From assembly GCA_023213395.1 (NCBI GenBank), contig CM041465.1, forward strand, positions 165,051,741-165,115,740: a stretch of DNA of 64,000 nucleotides, written 5' to 3'. This DNA comes from Cycas panzhihuaensis. Its lineage: Eukaryota; Cycadophyta. The notes below the pieces were generated by a model. It searched no databases, was not told the origin of the DNA, and saw only the letters and a list, made by a program, of their open reading frames with translations. A program made the translations under genes and the position numbers. Positions 1-9,960 of this stretch are shown piece after piece; position 1 is the stretch's first letter; each line of letters starts with the position of its first letter.

Positions 1-1857
1 CTGAGAAGTCATCATAAGAGCCTTTTTATTCCCCACTACTTCCATTTCCAAATTCAACAGCTGAAGAGGATGATGAGCCATTCGCTGGAATTCAAGAGGA
101 AGTTGGACCGAGTGGAGAGAGTAATAGTGAGGAGCTGTCACATGAAGAAGTACCTATAACACCAAGTCCTTCTATACTGTTATGGGCAAAGAAGACGATA
201 GAGGATTCCGAAATGGCAATGTAGAACCTTGTTGATGGCAAGAGAACACGAAGCCAACATGCTAGTCAGATTCTATTGGTAAACACCGACAACTCCAGTG
301 TTCCTATTTCATATGATGAAGCGAAGGATGATCCACAATGGAGAGTTGCGATGGAGGAGGAGTATGGCTCAATTATGAAGAATGCCACATGGGATTGGGT
401 TCCCTTACCTCCGAAGAAGAACCTAGTTGGATGCAAGTGGGTCTACAAGACAAAGTTTTGCTCTGATGGAGAGGTGGACAAGTACAAGGCCAAGCTTGTT
501 GCTCAAGGGTTTAAAAAGTAGGAAGGAATTGATTATGAGGAGACATTTACACCAATCACCAAGATAACGACGGTCCAGTTAATCATTTCCTTGATAGTTG
601 CATATGGTTGGGAGTTACACCAAATGGGCGTTAATTCTGCATTTCTTAATGGAGATCTAAAGGAAGAGATTTATATGTCACAGCCTCTGGGATTCACTAA
701 GAAAGGCCAGGAGCATCTTGTATGTTGTTTGAAGAAATCACTCTATGAACTAAAACAAGAACCTCATGCTTGGTATGTGAAGAACGATGCCAAATTAGAG
801 GAAGAAGGACTTGTTGCTACAGATCTAGAGCCGAATCTGTATTTGAAAAGGAGTAGGACTTTAATAGTAGTTATTGTGTTGTATGTGGATGATCTAATCA
901 TCAGAGGCAACTGTAATAAGACTATTGTTCAAGTCAAATCCAATTTAGGAGCTACCTTTGATATGACAGAACTCGGGCCTCTACATTACTTCTTAGGCAT
1001 TGAAGTCAGGTAGATGGAAGATAGAATCATGATGTTGCAAACTCAGTATGTGAAGAACCTATTGGATCATGATGTTGCAGACTCAGTATGTGAAGAACCT
1101 ATTGGAGAAGTTCAGGATGCAGGATTGCAAGCCGATTGCAACGCCATGTGCTGAGGGTACAAAGCTGTAGAAAGACATGGCCAAACCCTCTATAGATGGA
1201 ACATTGTAACGTCAATTGGTAGGGAGTCTAATCTATTTGACTCATACCAGCCCAGATATCACCTATGCTATTAAGTCGGTTTCCTATTATATGCAAAATC
1301 CTCAAGAACCACATTGCGTTATAGCGAAGCAGATTCTAAAGTACTTGAAAGGTACACTTAGTCATGGTCTTGAATACCTTTGTGGCGAAGAGATAAAGTT
1401 GTATGGCCAGACTAATGTTGATTCGAGAGGAGACTCTGACAACTCGAAATCCACTACTGGATACAACTTTGGTGTCAGTAATGGATTTGTTTCGTGGCAG
1501 TTGAAGAAACAACTAAGAGTGATATTATCTTCTATAGAGGCAGAATATCAAGGACTCAATTTTGGTGCAAAAGAAGCTGTATGGTTGCAAGATCTCTTAG
1601 AAGTTCTTGGAGTTTCAAATGGCAACCCGATTATTTTTGTTGATAATCAGAGTAGCATTCTCTTATTAAAGAATCCAAAGTTTCATGCTCATACGAAGCA
1701 CATTGAGATACAAAACCACTACATTCGTGAGTAGATCAAGTCAGGGAAGTTGTAGGTCGAGCATTGTCCGACTGAATATTAGCTTGTAGACATCTTCACC
1801 AAAGTGCTTACTAAAGATCAATTCACAAAGATGCGTAAAAGATTGGGACTCACATAA
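1..1857 (+). pseudogene. Copia-1 pol remnant: integrase tail, reverse transcriptase, RNase H
   Basis: This is the 3' part of a Ty1/copia polyprotein that copies element RNA into DNA inside virus-like particles. The window opens in the acidic linker after integrase (readable as PLLPFPNS). The reverse transcriptase follows, with FLNGDLKEEIYMSQPLGF near 640-690 and the catalytic YVDD near 880-895. The RNase H has SSIEAEYQGL near 1530 and HTKHIEIQNHYIRE near 1695-1733. Copia-2 encodes the same protein closely enough to be a family sibling. The frame is broken by stops (for example TAG at 1732, 1753 and 1780) and by a 40-bp tandem duplication. The 5' half of the element lies left of the window. 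It is certainly a dead copy. Confidence 0.93.
1026..1105 (+). repeat. 40-bp tandem duplication inside Copia-1 RT
   Basis: Two adjacent 40-bp units (1026-1065 and 1066-1105) differ at one base (gcaaact versus gcagact). Forty is not a multiple of three, so the duplication shifts the reading frame. Copia-2 has a single unit here, so the duplication is private to this copy. Confidence 0.9.
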
Positions 1858-1952
1858 GTTAACCTTGAGGGGGGATGTATCAACAAGGATAAAGCAACAA
1901 GATAGTCCAAGCCTTTGTGATGACTAAACTACTGCAGGCTCCCCACATTCAC

Positions 1953-1964
1953 ATTAAGGGAGGA
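1953..1964 (+). other. Polypurine tract of Copia-1
   Basis: The purine run attaaggggagga-like stretch (attaagggagga) sits directly against the TG that opens the 3' LTR. It is the expected plus-strand primer site and confirms the + orientation of the element. Confidence 0.85.
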
Positions 1965-2309
1965 TGTTAGCACGGCAATTTAATATTAAGCCACTTGTTA
2001 ATGTTAATGTGGTGGCTTAATTAATGTGATTAATGAAATGGTGCAAGTTATATGGAGGATCACAACCCTTAACATTTGACACCTCTTGAGGGATTATAAA
2101 TATCCTAGAGTCCCTTGTATATTTATATCAATCAAGTGGTAATCAATGTGATCAATAGATCTTTGTGGTGGGTTTTTTCCAAAAGGGTTTCTCACATATA
2201 TCCTATGTACCATGCAACTATTTTTTGTGTTTATTTTGTTTACTTGTTGCGTATGGTAAAAGATTATGCGGAGTGTAAACATATATGCATTCATTCATGT
2301 TTCTTAACA
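1965..2309 (+). repeat. 3' LTR of Copia-1 (345 bp)
   Basis: It starts TGTTAGCACGGCAATT and ends TTAACA. It aligns end to end with the 358-bp LTRs of Copia-2: the start differs from TGTTAGCATGGCAGTT at few bases, and the shared motif GTGGTGGGTTTTTTCC appears in the middle. A TATA-like stretch, TTATAAATAT, lies at 2094-2103. The partner 5' LTR is outside the window. Confidence 0.88.
2094..2103 (+). promoter_or_regulatory. TATA-like box in Copia-1 LTR
   Basis: TTATAAATAT lies about 130 bp into the LTR, where the Pol II promoter of an LTR element is expected. Its promoter role is inferred from position and motif only. Confidence 0.45.
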
Positions 2310-4372
2310 AGATTAAACATTATTTTGTAACACTCCCCCTATTTGTTTAATCTGTGCTTTCCTATCACATCTCATGAAGACTAGGAATTTCAAATTCATA
2401 AGGGTCAACCACTTCAATTCCATAAACCAAGTGAAAGGGTGTTTGGCTTGTGGTCCATTTGTAAGTAGTATGAAATGCCCATACCATTGAGGATAGTTTT
2501 TCAACCTAGTCTACATATTCCACATCACAAATTCTCCACAAATAGTTCTCGATGCTTTTATTTGAACTCTCTGCCTAGCCATTGGGACATGGATAACATA
2601 GAGTCAATTTCGAAGGGATAATCATAAAAATTGAAGTCAATTCCCCAATCACTTTATTTAGAAAATATCCAGCCTAGTCACTCACCAACTTTAACAGGCA
2701 AATCAATCTCCTGATACTTACTTTGTAGAGGAATCTAGTCGTGCTCTTAGCATTTGCTTGTCTTAATGATTATGCTTCTACCCATTTCATCATGTAGTTA
2801 ATTACTATAAGGATGTATCAAGCTTGGGATCTTAGTACAGTTGGTCCAAAGGGTCACACAAAATCCAAGCCCTATTTTTCAAATAGTACTTTTGGTAACA
2901 TAGGGTTTAGAGATTGGAAATTTTGTTAACTGGGTTTCCCCACCCATTGGTAAAAATCATATTTCTTGACCCATTCTAGATCTCGTTATATAAGATTGGC
3001 CACCATAGGCATGTGATCAATATCTTATGAACTGTCGCATCTTTGTTACCGTGACCTCCCGAGACTCCTTCATGAGCTTGCAAAACAACTTGTAGAATTT
3101 TATGTGGGGCAATATACCTTCTAAATAGATCATTAGGCCCCAAACAATACAACTCCCCTTCAATAAGATAGGAAGGGGCTACCTTTCATGCTAAGTATCT
3201 TTTCTTGGCTCAATCCAATGGTAGTGACATTTCTCTAAAGGATAAGTAGTCCAAAATTCCTTCATACCACTATGTTGCAACTGCTTCTATCTTCAATAGT
3301 TAAGCATCTAGAAAGTTGTTGTTAACTCTTGCAACTTTTTCTTCGTTACCATCCTCGAGAGTTTATTTAGCACAGTATGAGCTTTCCTCAATTCGACAAT
3401 AATTCTAGATGTGAATTCCCAAAATAACATTAACCAACAATTATTCTCCTTCTCATTAATGGTTCATTAACTAAGTGCATTAACGCCTGATAGTCTACAT
3501 AAAATATAAATGGATTCAACTATAAACAATACCCAAACTTGTGCAATGCATAGAGCATGCCTAAGGCCTTTCTTTCTATCACTAAATAGTTCTGCTTGAC
3601 CCTTATCAATTCCCTCCTGCCAAATGAAATGCGGCAATCAATATTTTTGTTTCTAGACTATGCTAGGATGCACCAAATTATGAATTAAGATGCATTAACA
3701 TGTACATGGAACATCTTGTTCCAATTGAGGGATTTGAGACTAGGGTGTTGTTGCAAAGGAATGCTTAAGCACTTCAAACACTCCTCCTTGATTCACACAC
3801 CCCATTCCCATTCCATATCTTTCTTCAATAATTCTTCCATGTCTTAAACATATATCTAACATTATCCAAAGCGTTTTTCATAATACCATATAGTGTCTTG
3901 TCATTTTCAAGCACTACCACCCTCTCTCCAATCATTTTTATAAAGATATTTAAGATGATCCTTTGGAACATGGCTAGGGTGTTGGTCAACCTAAACAACA
4001 TTGCCAAGTAGGAAAATGTGTGCCATTCTATGGCAAACATCCATCTTCAGGTGCAATGCTCACTTGATTATATCTACTAAGCCCATCCATAAAGGAGTAA
4101 ACTTCTTTCCTATACCCTCATGTCTTCGGTAATAGGAATAGGAAGGTATCCTTTTTTGTTACTTGGTGATAATCTGCACATATCCTAATCTTCCCATCCT
4201 TCTTTGGAACTAGTATGATTGTGTTCACCCATTCCCTATAATCTATTTCATATATGCATCCTTCTTCCAACATCTTATAGAGCTCTACTTTGGCCTTGTC
4301 TTTGAATTTGGGGTTCATCCTATAGGGTCCCTACTTAACAAGCTTTGCTCCCTTAATTAAGTCTATTAGATG
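2310..4372 (-). pseudogene. Gypsy-1 pol remnant (integrase to N-terminal RT), part 1 of 2
   Basis: This is a decayed Ty3/gypsy pol read leftwards. From right to left, the N-terminal RT has MNPKFKDKAKVELYKMLEEG and VPKKDGKIRICADYH (4118-4318). The central RT has FRLTNTLAMFQRIILNIF, matching the usual FGLTNAPATFQR block (3825-4040). Integrase shows PNG-stop-AESSNK near 2555-2585, the DDE glutamate block. The C-terminal end is near 2330-2504. Frames are broken throughout. The left end is cut by Copia-1 and the right end by Copia-2. The RT is of the same non-chromodomain (Tat/Athila-like) kind as Gypsy-6. Confidence 0.85.
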
Positions 4373-4730
4373 TGTTCAAGAACATGAAATCATACACAGA
4401 TGTTCTCAACCGCAGGATCTTTAACCATACACAGCAAGCAATAAATTGAAAATATAGAAAACAGATGCACAGAACACAGGATATACGTGGGAAACCCTTT
4501 CCAAAAAAAACCCACCACAAAAAGATCCTCAAGGGATCATTGATTATTACACAATGAACTTGGATGATCAAATACACAAGGCCTCACGGCATATATATTC
4601 TCCAAGAGGTGTCACCCATTTAGGGTTGTGACCCTCTGAATAAATCGCACCTTTTCACTCACACCTTTTCACATAATTAAACCACATTAACATTAATTAA
4701 GTGGCTTAATAATTAACTGCCATGCTAACA
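4373..4730 (-). repeat. 3' LTR of Copia-2 (358 bp)
   Basis: On the minus strand it runs from TGTTAGCATGGCAGTT to TTCTTGAACA. It has the same length as the partner at 9380-9737. Four of the mismatches cluster in the CCCTTTCC/CCCTTACG segment. Confidence 0.95.
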
Positions 4731-4740
4731 TCCCCCCTTA
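4731..4740 (-). other. Polypurine tract of Copia-2
   Basis: Minus-strand TAAGGGGGGA abuts the LTR start. It fixes the element orientation as minus. Confidence 0.88.
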
Positions 4741-4796
4741 ATGTGAATGTGGGGAATCTGCAATGTGCAGCAGTTGAGCTATCACGAAGGCTAGGA

Positions 4797-5189
4797 CTAT
4801 CCTGCAGCTTCTTTATCCTTGTTGATACATCCCCCCTCAAGGATAACATCGGTGAGTCCTAATCTGGTACGCATCTTCGTGAATTGGTCTTCAGTGAGTG
4901 GCTTGGTAAACACGTCCGCAAGTTGTAATTCACTTGGACAATAGTTGACCTGTAGTTTCCCTGACTTGATCTGCTCACGAATGTAATGGTGTTGAATCTC
5001 GATATGGTTTGTACGTGCATGAAACTCTGGATTCTTCGACAAACGAATGGTACTCTGATTATCAACAAAGAGAATCGGATGTCCATTGGAAACGCCAAGA
5101 AATTCCAAGAGACCTTGCAACCATACTGCTTCTTTCGCACCAGCATTGAGTCCTTGATATTCTGCTTCTGTAGAAGATAGCACGATTGT
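4797..5189 (-). pseudogene. Copia-2 RNase H domain, C-terminal part
   Basis: This is the C-terminal part of the polyprotein. RNase H degrades the RNA strand of the RNA/DNA hybrid during reverse transcription. The segment reads LSSTEAEYQGLNAGAKEAVW, then FVDNQSTIRLSKNPEFHART and HIEIQHHYIREQ, then LADVFTKPL, the canonical copia ending. It is open to its own stop, but a TAG at 5190-5192 separates it from the upstream RT in the same frame. That TAG lies where relatives have a glutamine, so a single C-to-T change probably explains the break. Confidence 0.93.
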
Positions 5190-6428
5190 CTACTGCTTCT
5201 TCGACTGCCACAAAACAAATCCATTGCCAATACTAAACAAGTATCCAGTAGTGGACTTCCGATCGTCGGAATCTCCTCCCCAATTAGCATCCGTGTAGCC
5301 ATGCAACCTGATCTTCTCACCTCTGCGGTATTCAAGACCAAAATTGATTGTCCCCTTTAGATATTTCAAAATCCGCTTTGCTGCCACCACATGAGGCTCC
5401 TGTGGATTTTGCATGTAGCGGGAAACCAATCCAACAGCGTATGCAATATCTGGCCTGGTATGAGTCAAATAAATGAGACTCCCTACCAACTGACGATACT
5501 TTGTGCCATCTACAAAAGGTTGGGCCATATCCTCCTGCAATCTTGCGCCTTTGACACATGGTGTTACAACAGGTTTGCAATGCTGCATCCCAAATCTCTC
5601 CAGTAAGTTTTTCACATACTGCGACTGCAACAACACGATCCTATCTTCCATCTGCCTGATCTGAATGCCCAAGAAATAGTGAAGTTTCCCAAGATCCGTC
5701 ATGTCAAATGAAGCTCCCAAATTGGATTTGACTTCGGCTATAGCCTTGCCACGATTACCGCCAATGATTAGATCATCCACATACACCACGCAAGCAACTA
5801 CGGAAGTCCCTCTTCTTTTCACATACAGGTTTGGGTCGAGTTCTGAAATTTCAAAACCTTCAACTTTCAACTTGGCATCCATCTTCTCATACCAAGCACG
5901 GGGTGCTTGTTTCAGGCCATAGATTGATTTCTTCAAACGGCAAACAAGATGCTCCTGGCCATCCTTAATGAATCCCAGAGGCTGTGACATGTATATCTCC
6001 TCCTTTAGATCCCCATTAAGGAATGCAGACTTAACGTCCATCTGGTGTAACTCCCAATCTAATGCAGCTGCTAAGGAAATGAGTAAGCGGACCATTGTCA
6101 TTCTAGAGACTGGTGCAAACGTCTCCTCGTAGTCAATTCCTTCTTTCTGCTTGAATCCCTGCACAACAAGTCTAGCCTTATACTTGTCCACCTCTCCATT
6201 GGAGCGGAACTTTGTCTTATAGACCCACTTGCATCCAACAAGATTCTTCGACGGAGGTAGTGGAACCAAATCCCACATGTCGTTCTTCATCAAAGAACCA
6301 TACTCTTCCTCCATTGCAGCTCTCCATCGTGGATCTCCTTTCGCTTCAGCAAACAAATCAGGATCATTGGAGTCATTGGTGTCGACCAGCAGAGTTCGAC
6401 CGACATGTTGACTTCGTCTGCCTATCAT
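5190..6428 (-). CDS. Copia-2 reverse transcriptase (RVT_2 type) with RNase H start
   Basis: This open frame of 412 codons copies element RNA into DNA. In order it shows WRAAMEEEYGSLMKN (start of the copia RT block), GCKWVYKTKFRSNGEVDKYK, FLNGDLKEEIYMSQPLGF, YGLKQAPRAWYEKMDAKL, the catalytic YVDDLIIGGN, LGKLHYFLGIQI, and YTDANWGGDSDDRKSTTGY, which begins RNase H. All key RT residues look present. It is one domain of a polyprotein, so the first ATG is not a natural start. The frame ends at a CAG-to-TAG type stop just before SSTEAEY. It is the best preserved pol segment in the window. Confidence 0.92.
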   Translation of the reverse strand: MIGRRSQHVGRTLLVDTNDSNDPDLFAEAKGDPRWRAAMEEEYGSLMKNDMWDLVPLPPSKNLVGCKWVYKTKFRSNGEVDKYKARLVVQGFKQKEGIDYEETFAPVSRMTMVRLLISLAAALDWELHQMDVKSAFLNGDLKEEIYMSQPLGFIKDGQEHLVCRLKKSIYGLKQAPRAWYEKMDAKLKVEGFEISELDPNLYVKRRGTSVVACVVYVDDLIIGGNRGKAIAEVKSNLGASFDMTDLGKLHYFLGIQIRQMEDRIVLLQSQYVKNLLERFGMQHCKPVVTPCVKGARLQEDMAQPFVDGTKYRQLVGSLIYLTHTRPDIAYAVGLVSRYMQNPQEPHVVAAKRILKYLKGTINFGLEYRRGEKIRLHGYTDANWGGDSDDRKSTTGYLFSIGNGFVLWQSKKQ

Positions 6429-7935
6429 CGAAGGGTTTGCATCGCCACACCGGAATCTTCAAGAGTTTTCCTTGCCCATAAAGGTATAGAAGGACCCGCT
6501 GCTGGAGGTACTTCTACTTATGGCGGTTCCTCACTATTACGCGTCCCACTTGGTCCTGCTTCCTCAGGTGCTATAGTGATTGGCTCATCGTCCTCTTCGC
6601 TTGAAGAATCTGGGAATGGGAGAAGGGGAGGGTAAAAAGGTTCCTCTGATGCTCTTTTAGCATGATATGTCGATGACTCATCAAATTTAACATTTCGACT
6701 AACCACAATCTTCTCCCCCTGTGGATTCCATAGTCTGTAGGCTTTGTTCTCCATGTAATACCCCATGAATATGCACTTTAGACTCTTCTGATCCAGCTTT
6801 TTGCGGGTATTATCAGGGATGTGGGCATATGCTATACACCCAAACGTTCTCAAATGGCTAATGGTAGGCTTCTGACCGGTCCATTTCTCTTCAGGGGTCA
6901 TGCTGCGAACTGCCTGAGTGGGTACCTGATTTAAAATATAAGCAATGCCGCCACGCCCAAAACTTTGGCGGGTGTTTTTAGCATGCACCATACACCTCGC
7001 CATCTCCATCATGGTACGGTTCTTTCTTTTAGCAACTCCATTCTATTGTGGGGTATATGGGACTGTAAACTCCCACTTTATACCATGGTTGCGGCAGAAC
7101 TGATTGAATGCATTATTGTCGTATTACTTACCATTATCACTTCATAAAGTTTTTATTTTCTTATCACTTTCATTTTCAACCATCTCTTTCCACTCATGGA
7201 AGCGATCAAATATGTCTGACTTGTTCTTGAGAAAATAAACCCAGGCTTTCCTAGTATAATCATCTACAAACACAAGTGTATATCAGGCTCCTAATATCGA
7301 AGGGTTTGGGAGTGGTCCCATAATGTCTAAGTGCACAAGCTCCAGCTTCTCCTTGGCTCTCCAGGCGTTATCCCAAGCAAAAGGATAGCGATGATGCTTG
7401 CCATACATGCATCCTTCGCATACACCATTCGGAAAGGTGTAACCGGCACGCCCTTCCACCATCTTCAACCCCTTCAGTAGTGCAATACTCCTGTAATTAA
7501 GGTGCCCAAGGCAATTGTGCCACAGTTTACTTTCGTCATCCGCACTGGCAACAAAGGCATAGGACTTCTTCTGAGATTGAAACTTTTCAAACACCCAGAA
7601 GTTGTCCCTGACTTTCCCAAAGAGCTATGACAAAGAAAGTTCTGTTTTGGGTCCTTTATCAGGCACTTATCATCATAGAGCTCCACTTTCATACCTTGTT
7701 TGCAGATCTCCGAGCGCATGTAAGGTTTAACTGCATCTTGGGTACATAATATACCCCAGAAAACTTTCCTCCTGCAATGGAAACGTCACCGATACCATCT
7801 ACCGGCAACACGCGAGCATCTTCAAGAATGATCTTAGCACCACTTTGATTTGCATTCAACGTATCAAAGTTTCGCCTCTGGTAAGAGATGTGCTTCTGCG
7901 CTCCAGAATCAAGTATTAAGGACGAAAATGCACCC
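6429..7935 (-). pseudogene. Copia-2 protease and integrase
   Basis: Read leftwards this gives the protease active site LDSGAQKHIS near 7880-7905, then the GAG-pre-integrase block LWHNCLGHLNYRSIALL with CEGCMYGKHHRYPF (HHCC zinc site) at 7283-7594. The integrase core opens with VHLDIMGPLPNP. It ends with MTPEEKWTGQKPTISHLRTF and RKKLDQKSLKCIFMGY (6518-7012). Protease cuts the polyprotein and integrase inserts the cDNA. Stops and small shifts interrupt the core between 7012 and 7283, so it is not one continuous frame. Confidence 0.88.
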
Positions 7936-9367
7936 TTGTGACCTCCTCTGCTTCACGAGCACGCTTCCAAAGGGTCCCAACACGAATTATACCCACGTTA
8001 TGTGAGTCATCAACTATTTTTCTCCCCTTATCCGTCAACAAACGACCTTAAATAGTCATTAAATGTCACACTCGACACTCAAAACGACTAAAAAACAAGT
8101 GCTTCAATACAAAGACGGCTCCACATAAGGACGGTGCACGGTCTCCAAGCCAAAAAATCACAAAAGAACTCCTTGATTTGCACTCGAAACGGCTCAAGGA
8201 CACATCAAGTATCTCTCACTATTGACGTGCATCAATGGTTCAAAGGGCTTTTATAAAGTTGAATTGAGATTGGAATATGCCAAAAGGCATATTCCAAAAG
8301 TGATGACTTTTCAAGGAACTCGTGCCTTTTTAACTTAAGTCACATGCTTAAGTATCCTCCAAAAGTCACACTACTTGAGGAGAGGGACGTGGTCGCTCAA
8401 CACACTCACGCTTTATGTGTTGTCACCAAGTGGTCTATATCATCCGTACGGCTGGTAAGGCTTCAACGCAACCAAGACATGTCTGCTGAGTACTTGGACA
8501 GCCTCTAAACAGCCACAGTTATCAACAAACCAGCACACAAAGCACCCAGCCTCCTTGGATCAGCGCCAAATCAAACCTTAATAGGCAAACAGCCCCCTCG
8601 AAAATGACCCAGCCAGCTTCTAAAGGTGCTCGGACGCCAAGAAAACAACTCAAATTCCCTAGACAAATACAAAGAGCGCCACCAATCCTAAAAGGACCTG
8701 AATAGCAAGAAATCGGCCCATTTTCAAACATGCCCAGGCATGTTAATAAATGCCCCGCCAGCCTCTATATGGCTATTTTAGGCTTTATATATGTACACGA
8801 GTCTCCAAAATCCTCATAAATACAGAAAAAAACAATGAAAACAGCCTTTTACTGCTTTAAACTTCAACCCAGCACTTATATTTAGACAGAAAACAACCAA
8901 TTTGGCCTTCAATCACATCCATTTGTGCTTACACAAAGGTTTGATAGCAAGCAGTACCAAAAACGACCCCTTTTTTATCGATTTTTGTGGTATTTTGATG
9001 AGGAATATAGTAAACTTATATGTACACACGCTTGGCTGTCCTTAAAGTCATTGAATCACCATCAATGCATGTTCTGCTCGCTTGAATCACTTCAACAGAT
9101 CATCAACCAGCTTCGGATGACCCCCAACGAGCCAACTCCAACCACAAACGCAGTCTTCACACCTGAATACTGACTCCAATAACCCTTACACTTCGTTGAA
9201 TAGTGATCTCCACTGCTTCAATCACCATTGATTTGCTGTGCCTACTTCTGCACGATGTTGGGGTTGATGAACCCTCAAGACTTGTCTTGGGTCAGACGGC
9301 TTCACCCAGCAACTAACGATCACACTGCCCCGCTCACCGTCAAGCTTCAATTGTGCAGGACCTTATT
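7936..9367 (-). other. Copia-2 leader with no recognisable gag
   Basis: Between the primer site and the protease there are about 1.43 kb in which gag is expected. In the frames I read there is no retroviral gag block and no CCHC knuckle, and open frames are short (longest about 80 codons). Sequence just upstream of the protease (SRGGHKGAFSS) has stops. Either gag was replaced by unrelated DNA or it has decayed beyond recognition, which would be odd given the well kept RT. Confidence 0.6.
8270..8297. repeat. Perfect 12-bp inverted repeat, 4-base loop
   Basis: The arms TTGGAATATGCC and GGCATATTCCAA flank AAAA. RNA from either strand would form a stable hairpin. It lies in the anomalous leader of Copia-2. 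Confidence 0.85.
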
Positions 9368-9379
9368 GCTCTGATACCA
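9368..9379 (-). other. Primer-binding site of Copia-2 (initiator Met tRNA)
   Basis: Minus-strand TGGTATCAGAGC starts directly after the CA of the 5' LTR. This is complementary to the 3' end of plant initiator methionine tRNA, the usual copia primer. Confidence 0.95.
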
Positions 9380-9737
9380 TGTTCGAGAACATGAAATCAT
9401 ACACAGATGTTCTCAACCGCAGGATCTTTAACCATACACAGCAAGCAATAAATTGACAATACAGAAAACAGATGCACAGAACACAGGATATACGTGGAAA
9501 ACCCTTACGGGAAAAAACCCACCACAAAAGGATCCTCAAGGGATCATTGATTATTACACAATGAACTTGGATGATCAAATACACAAGGCCTCACGGCACA
9601 TATATTCTCCAAGAGGTGTCACCCATTTAGGGTTGTGACCCTCTAAATAAATCGCACCTTTTCGCTCACACCTTTTCACATAATTAAACCACATTAACAT
9701 TAATTAAGTGGCTTAATAATTAACTGCCATGCTAACA
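9380..9737 (-). repeat. 5' LTR of Copia-2 (358 bp)
   Basis: It has the same termini as the 3' LTR. The right flank is AGATG, the target duplication. A minus-strand TATATAT stretch lies in its middle and could be the TATA box. Confidence 0.95.
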
Positions 9738-9960
9738 AGATGGACCCTTATCTCCCCTTTAGATCTTTGGATGACTAGGTGAAGACATCCTATTACTCTT
9801 CAAATAACGCTTGGCCTCAGGCAATTGTCTTATCATCCCAGTAATAATTAGTTGTGATATTTTATGGATTATTATTACCTACAATATTTAATTGTTTTAT
9901 TTTCAGTCCTTCAAACTTGATTTGTTTACCCTTGTCTAACCATTGATGTAGTTTAATTCG
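9738..9960 (-). pseudogene. Gypsy-1 pol remnant, part 2 of 2 (region before RT)
   Basis: Read leftwards this gives LKIKQLNIVGNNNP and YYWDDKTIA, then SSKDLKGEIRVH. On the other side of Copia-2 it continues as LIDLIKGAKLVK-stop-GPYRMNPKF. It matches the Gypsy-6 order INVGSSENP, YWDPQTVAEA, YKDLKGIPPEIGMHHIDL. This shows the two halves were one gene before Copia-2 inserted. The right edge is uncertain because similarity fades near 9960. Confidence 0.8.

Larger units (their letters stand above)
4373..9737 (-). mobile_element. Copia-2: complete Ty1/copia LTR retrotransposon
   Basis: The element is 5365 bp with two 358-bp LTRs, TG..CA ends and a perfect 5-bp target duplication AGATG (4368-4372 and 9738-9742). 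It reads leftwards: 5' LTR, iMet-type primer site, long leader, protease, integrase, reverse transcriptase, RNase H, purine tract, 3' LTR. That domain order defines Ty1/copia. The two LTRs differ at about 12 positions by hand count (about 3 percent), so it is fairly recent but not fresh. It sits inside the RT codons of Gypsy-1. No gag is recognisable. Confidence 0.95.

Noticed and set aside
8522-8731. 69-codon minus-strand open frame as a possible Copia-2 gag
   Set aside because: No gag block, no zinc knuckle, and Cys/Gly/Leu-rich composition unlike gag.
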